Part shown: positions 4,822-6,695 of the stretch, one piece after another
Layout of the letters: each line of letters starts with the position of its first letter
Numbering within the stretch: position 1 is the first letter of the stretch
Source of the DNA: Alteromonadaceae bacterium
GTDB taxonomy: Bacteria > Pseudomonadota > Gammaproteobacteria > Pseudomonadales > Oleiphilaceae
Length of the DNA: 6,695 bases
Direction of reading: 5' to 3'
Assembly (NCBI GenBank): GCA_013393545.1
Contig: JABXHG010000257.1
Span: 1-6,695, forward strand
Translations under genes and position numbers: made by a program
The notes under the pieces: model-generated
What the model was told of the DNA's origin: nothing
Database searches by the model: none
The model's input: only the letters and a program-made list of their open reading frames with translations

Positions 4822-5475
4822 TTATTTAGCCCTGCCAATGTAATAAAAGTGAGCCTCTTCCGAAACATCACAGCCCGAATAATCTCGCTCCAGATTGCTT
4901 GCAGCAATCAAAGTTGATCCTGAACCGAAAAACGGATCAATGACTAAGTCTCCAGGCTTCGAGCTTTGTGATATCAAAACTTCTATCAACGAAACAGGTT
5001 TTTCGGTTGGGTACCCTCTGTGAACTCTCTTATGTTCAAGAATGTCGGGCACGCCCAAATCGTTTAACTTTCGCTTTCCCTTTTCAAAAAAAAGAATAAA
5101 CTCGTACCGAGCTCTGTAGTGGTAGCCCATACCAATTGCCACTTTGTCCCACACGATGGGCTTCCAGAATTTAAACCCTACTTTTTCTGCAATCGGTTTG
5201 ATAACGAACATTGTCTCTTGATCACAGAATAAGTAAAAATGCGCATTCTTCTTTAACACTCGAAAGAGCTCTTCAAGTAAACTCTCAAATCGCTCATTCG
5301 GAAATATATCAAACCAAGTATTGCTCGAGCCTTTACTTACCTTCAGCCGGGTCGTTGTACCGATTTTACGGTGTTTTTCTAAGGACTCGTAAGGTGGGTC
5401 AGTAATAACAAGGTCAACGCTTGCATCAGCTAACGTCGATAACCATGACACTGCATCATCTAGAAATAAATTCAT
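4822..5475 (-). CDS. beta-type site-specific DNA methyltransferase (probably N6-adenine)
   Basis: The 217-residue enzyme transfers a methyl group from S-adenosylmethionine to DNA. Motif IV DPPY is at residues 26-29, a TEKP box at 157-160, and the SAM-binding motif I DPFFGSGST at 180-188, followed by GCDV (201-204). This order, catalytic motif first and SAM motif last, with a target-recognition stretch between (about 95-155), defines the beta class (N6_N4_Mtase family). DPPY rather than SPPY favours N6-adenine over N4-cytosine. The protein is compact, like phage and mobile-element orphan methyltransferases. The ribosome site GAGG (5480-5483) overlaps the stop of the upstream zinc-ribbon gene, six bases away, implying one transcript and coupled translation. 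No restriction endonuclease is recognisable nearby. The recognition sequence cannot be predicted from the sequence. All key motifs are intact. Confidence 0.92.
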   Translation of the reverse strand: MNLFLDDAVSWLSTLADASVDLVITDPPYESLEKHRKIGTTTRLKVSKGSSNTWFDIFPNERFESLLEELFRVLKKNAHFYLFCDQETMFVIKPIAEKVGFKFWKPIVWDKVAIGMGYHYRARYEFILFFEKGKRKLNDLGVPDILEHKRVHRGYPTEKPVSLIEVLISQSSKPGDLVIDPFFGSGSTLIAASNLERDYSGCDVSEEAHFYYIGRAK

Positions 5476-5481
5476 TTAACC

Positions 5482-5763
5482 TCAATTTAAACTGCTACAA
5501 ATACGACCATTTAAATGAACACGAGAAGTTTCATCTTTTTCTAAGCGTCGGCAATCATAGCAGTAACTTTGATCACCATCACGGTTTCTTGCCGTTTTAC
5601 GGGCAGGTGTTTTACCAAAAGAGCTAGGGTATGGATGAAATACATGCTCGTTACCGTTGGCATCAGAACAATGGGGACATGACTTAAACTTCTGCCCAGT
5701 TTTAGGATCACTTTTGTGAAGCATTCCGTCATTCAGTTTTTTACCACAACAATTGCAAGCCAT
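5482..5763 (-). CDS. small zinc-ribbon protein, phage type
   Basis: The product is 93 residues from the ATG at 5763. That start has AGAGG at good spacing, whereas the ATG five codons upstream (5778) has none. Cysteines come in metal-binding groups: CNCC at 3-6, CPHC at 29-32 and CYDC at 68-71, with a last Cys at 89. The segment around 49-72 (FGKTPARK...DGDQSYCYDCR) follows the pattern F-x-x-x(n)-DG-x-QS-x-C-x-x-CR, common in zinc-ribbon modules of phage proteins and at the front of some HNH nucleases. No HNH catalytic core is visible. The likely role is nucleic-acid or protein binding, possibly helping or regulating the methyltransferase whose gene follows after six bases. Function is not established. 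Confidence 0.8.
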   Translation of the reverse strand: MACNCCGKKLNDGMLHKSDPKTGQKFKSCPHCSDANGNEHVFHPYPSSFGKTPARKTARNRDGDQSYCYDCRRLEKDETSRVHLNGRICSSLN

Positions 5764-5798
5764 AACAAACCTCTGCATTAATACAATGTAAAATAAAT

Positions 5799-5832
5799 GT
5801 TATAATTATAACTTAATAGAAAAGCTTGAAAA
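5799..5832 (-). promoter_or_regulatory. candidate promoter with palindromic -10 for the zinc-ribbon/methyltransferase unit
   Basis: On the minus strand TATAAT (5810-5805) is a perfect -10, with TTTTCA (5832-5827) 16 bp upstream as a moderate -35. The -10 is embedded in the perfect 14-bp palindrome gttataattataac (5799-5812), which also places a TATAAT on the + strand. Transcription would start about 35 bases before the ATG at 5763. A regulator bound to the palindrome would block the promoter directly. Confidence 0.5.
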
Positions 5833-5988
5833 GAACAAGTCAAAGCAACATTAACTCTGACTAATTTGTCGCTCTAGAACGAGTATTAGTGGCATGCCAG
5901 ATAACCTAACGCTTCTCTACAGAAAGCTGAGTGTTTATCCGTGCTTGTGTGCAGACCAAGGTAGGCTAAGAAGACATATTCTTTAGAG

Positions 5989-6018
5989 TTGTCTAAACAT
6001 CTGATAAATATGTATTAT
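5989..6018 (+). promoter_or_regulatory. candidate promoter for the right-hand genes
   Basis: TTGTCT (5989-5994) and TATTAT (6013-6018) are 18 bp apart. The predicted start near 6025 lies 25 bases before the 47-codon frame at 6050 and about 200 bases before the gene at 6224. Between the divergent promoter at 5799-5832 and this site, nothing beyond a short palindrome (ggcatgcc, 5891-5898) was seen. Confidence 0.4.
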
Positions 6019-6049
6019 TTTAACTAAGTTAGAAGCAACTGGCATAGGT

Positions 6050-6193
6050 ATGGATAAAAAAATACCGTCTGAAAAAATAGACCTAGAACATCTTTTCATT
6101 TTGCGAGTGGGAGCTGGGAAGTCCAGTATCGAGAGCTTGAACTTTCAGATATGTTATAGAAACATGCCTATCAGGATTGATGTCTTAGTTTAA
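6050..6193 (+). CDS. 47-residue hypothetical frame
   Basis: An ATG at 6050, 25 bases after a predicted transcription start, opens a 47-codon frame beginning MDKKIPSEKIDLEHLFIL and ending IRIDVLV with TAA at 6191-6193. It has no membrane segment and matches no family known to me. The sequence GAGKSS (residues 22-26) is too isolated to be a P-loop. The ribosome site is poor, since AGGT directly touches the ATG. It ends 30 bp before the next gene, so it could be a leader peptide, a small gene or chance. Confidence 0.3.
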   Translation: MDKKIPSEKIDLEHLFILRVGAGKSSIESLNFQICYRNMPIRIDVLV

Positions 6194-6223
6194 GAGGGTT
6201 TCCAATAGAAGGTTAAACTAGCT

Positions 6224-6695
6224 ATGTGTTTTAAAGAAATGATCAAGATTTACATACCGATTAACATACAGAAGCTTGGTCTATATCAGGTTATGGCTTT
6301 CTTAGGATTGATAATATTTTTGGCTTTTCTAATAGGCCCAGTGTACTTTAAATACACATTAAAAGAACAGGAATACCAATTAGAAGCACTCGGTGAAGAG
6401 ATAAAAGTAGAAACAAGAGCTAACGCATATAAACTGCGTAGTTTAGAGAAGAAAATGAATCATTTGCTAGAAAATGGCCCAACATTAGTCGACCCCTTAG
6501 AGTTAAACGACGAATTATCAATTCTGTCGGAAATGAGCATTAATAATCAGAAACGCTTAATAGAGAAGGAAAGGTTTGAGAAGCTGTTAGGATATCAAAA
6601 AGACATTAATAAAGTCATTAGTTACTTTAAATATATAGGGGCAGCGGCGGGCTTCTTAATTGGCGCTATAGGATTCAGTTTTTGGTACTCTAGGG
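6224..6695 (+). CDS. two-membrane-segment coiled-coil protein, 3' end beyond the window
   Basis: The frame is open from the ATG at 6224 to the window edge (157 codons, no stop), so the gene is cut at its 3' end. An in-frame TAG at 6206-6208 rules out a longer N-terminus. AAGG (6209-6212) is a distant ribosome site; the ATG at 6239 is an alternative start. The product has a short basic N-terminus and a strong membrane segment at about 22-43. A charged region of about 90 residues rich in E, K and L (45-133) is probably coiled coil. A second, Gly/Ala-rich membrane segment (about 137-155, AAAGFLIGAIGF) is followed by WYSR. Small inner-membrane proteins ending in a G...F.WY pattern occur in accessory regions of many bacteria with no known function. 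The codon use looks genuine. Confidence 0.75.
   Translation, partial: MCFKEMIKIYIPINIQKLGLYQVMAFLGLIIFLAFLIGPVYFKYTLKEQEYQLEALGEEIKVETRANAYKLRSLEKKMNHLLENGPTLVDPLELNDELSILSEMSINNQKRLIEKERFEKLLGYQKDINKVISYFKYIGAAAGFLIGAIGFSFWYSR

Noticed and set aside
5211..5732. Other frames of 63-68 codons across the methyltransferase and zinc-ribbon genes
   Set aside because: They overlap genes with clear motifs, lack ribosome sites and have no recognisable content.
5902..6040. Possible attC starting at ACCTAAC near 5903
   Set aside because: ACCTAAC fits the left core, but no matching GTTRRRY follows; the nearest, GTTAGAA, fails the last position and the intervening sequence does not pair.

Overview
The window is low-GC bacterial DNA with the look of an accessory region: decayed insertion sequences, unrelated short genes on both strands, long gene-poor gaps and a phage-type methyltransferase pair. 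Gene style (ATG starts, GAGG-type ribosome sites, TTGACA/TATAAT-like promoters, IS3-family remnants) suggests a gammaproteobacterium, perhaps marine. That placement is inference; no rRNA, tRNA or housekeeping gene is present to fix it.

Layout. 1-284 is the right-hand part of a wrecked IS3-family element on the + strand (orfA tail, orfB start and orfB tail, with the catalytic core deleted). It runs directly into the 3' end of a minus-strand gene (282-1760) for a 492-residue protein with a single phospholipase D-like motif (HIK...GSQN). That gene's TGA stop lies inside the IS terminal repeat. 1761-2400 is a gene-poor gap holding a second IS3-family right end (2144-2193) in opposite orientation, so the PLD-like gene sits between two inward-facing IS ends. 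The gap also has a possible third IS fragment and the promoter region of the next gene. 2401-3594 (+) encodes a 397-residue protein of unknown function with a short N-terminal segment like the glyoxalase-related module of plasmid and accessory proteins. 3595-4264 has no convincing protein gene but carries a clear intrinsic terminator, a candidate small RNA and several inverted repeats.

4265-4723 (+) is a GNAT acetyltransferase. Convergent to it is a minus-strand pair: a small zinc-ribbon protein (5482-5763) and a beta-type DNA methyltransferase (4822-5475). The methyltransferase ribosome site overlaps the zinc-ribbon stop codon. On the right, a + strand promoter leads into a doubtful 47-residue frame and then a gene cut by the window edge (6224-6695), encoding a protein with two membrane segments around a charged, probably coiled-coil, region.

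The genes do not form one obvious pathway. The zinc-ribbon/methyltransferase pair is one expression unit of phage or mobile-element type, and no restriction endonuclease is recognisable beside it. The PLD-like protein could be a nuclease-type effector, but nothing here links it to the methyltransferase. The most distinctive observations are the IS-framed PLD-like gene with its borrowed stop codon and the candidate small RNA at about 3724-3800.
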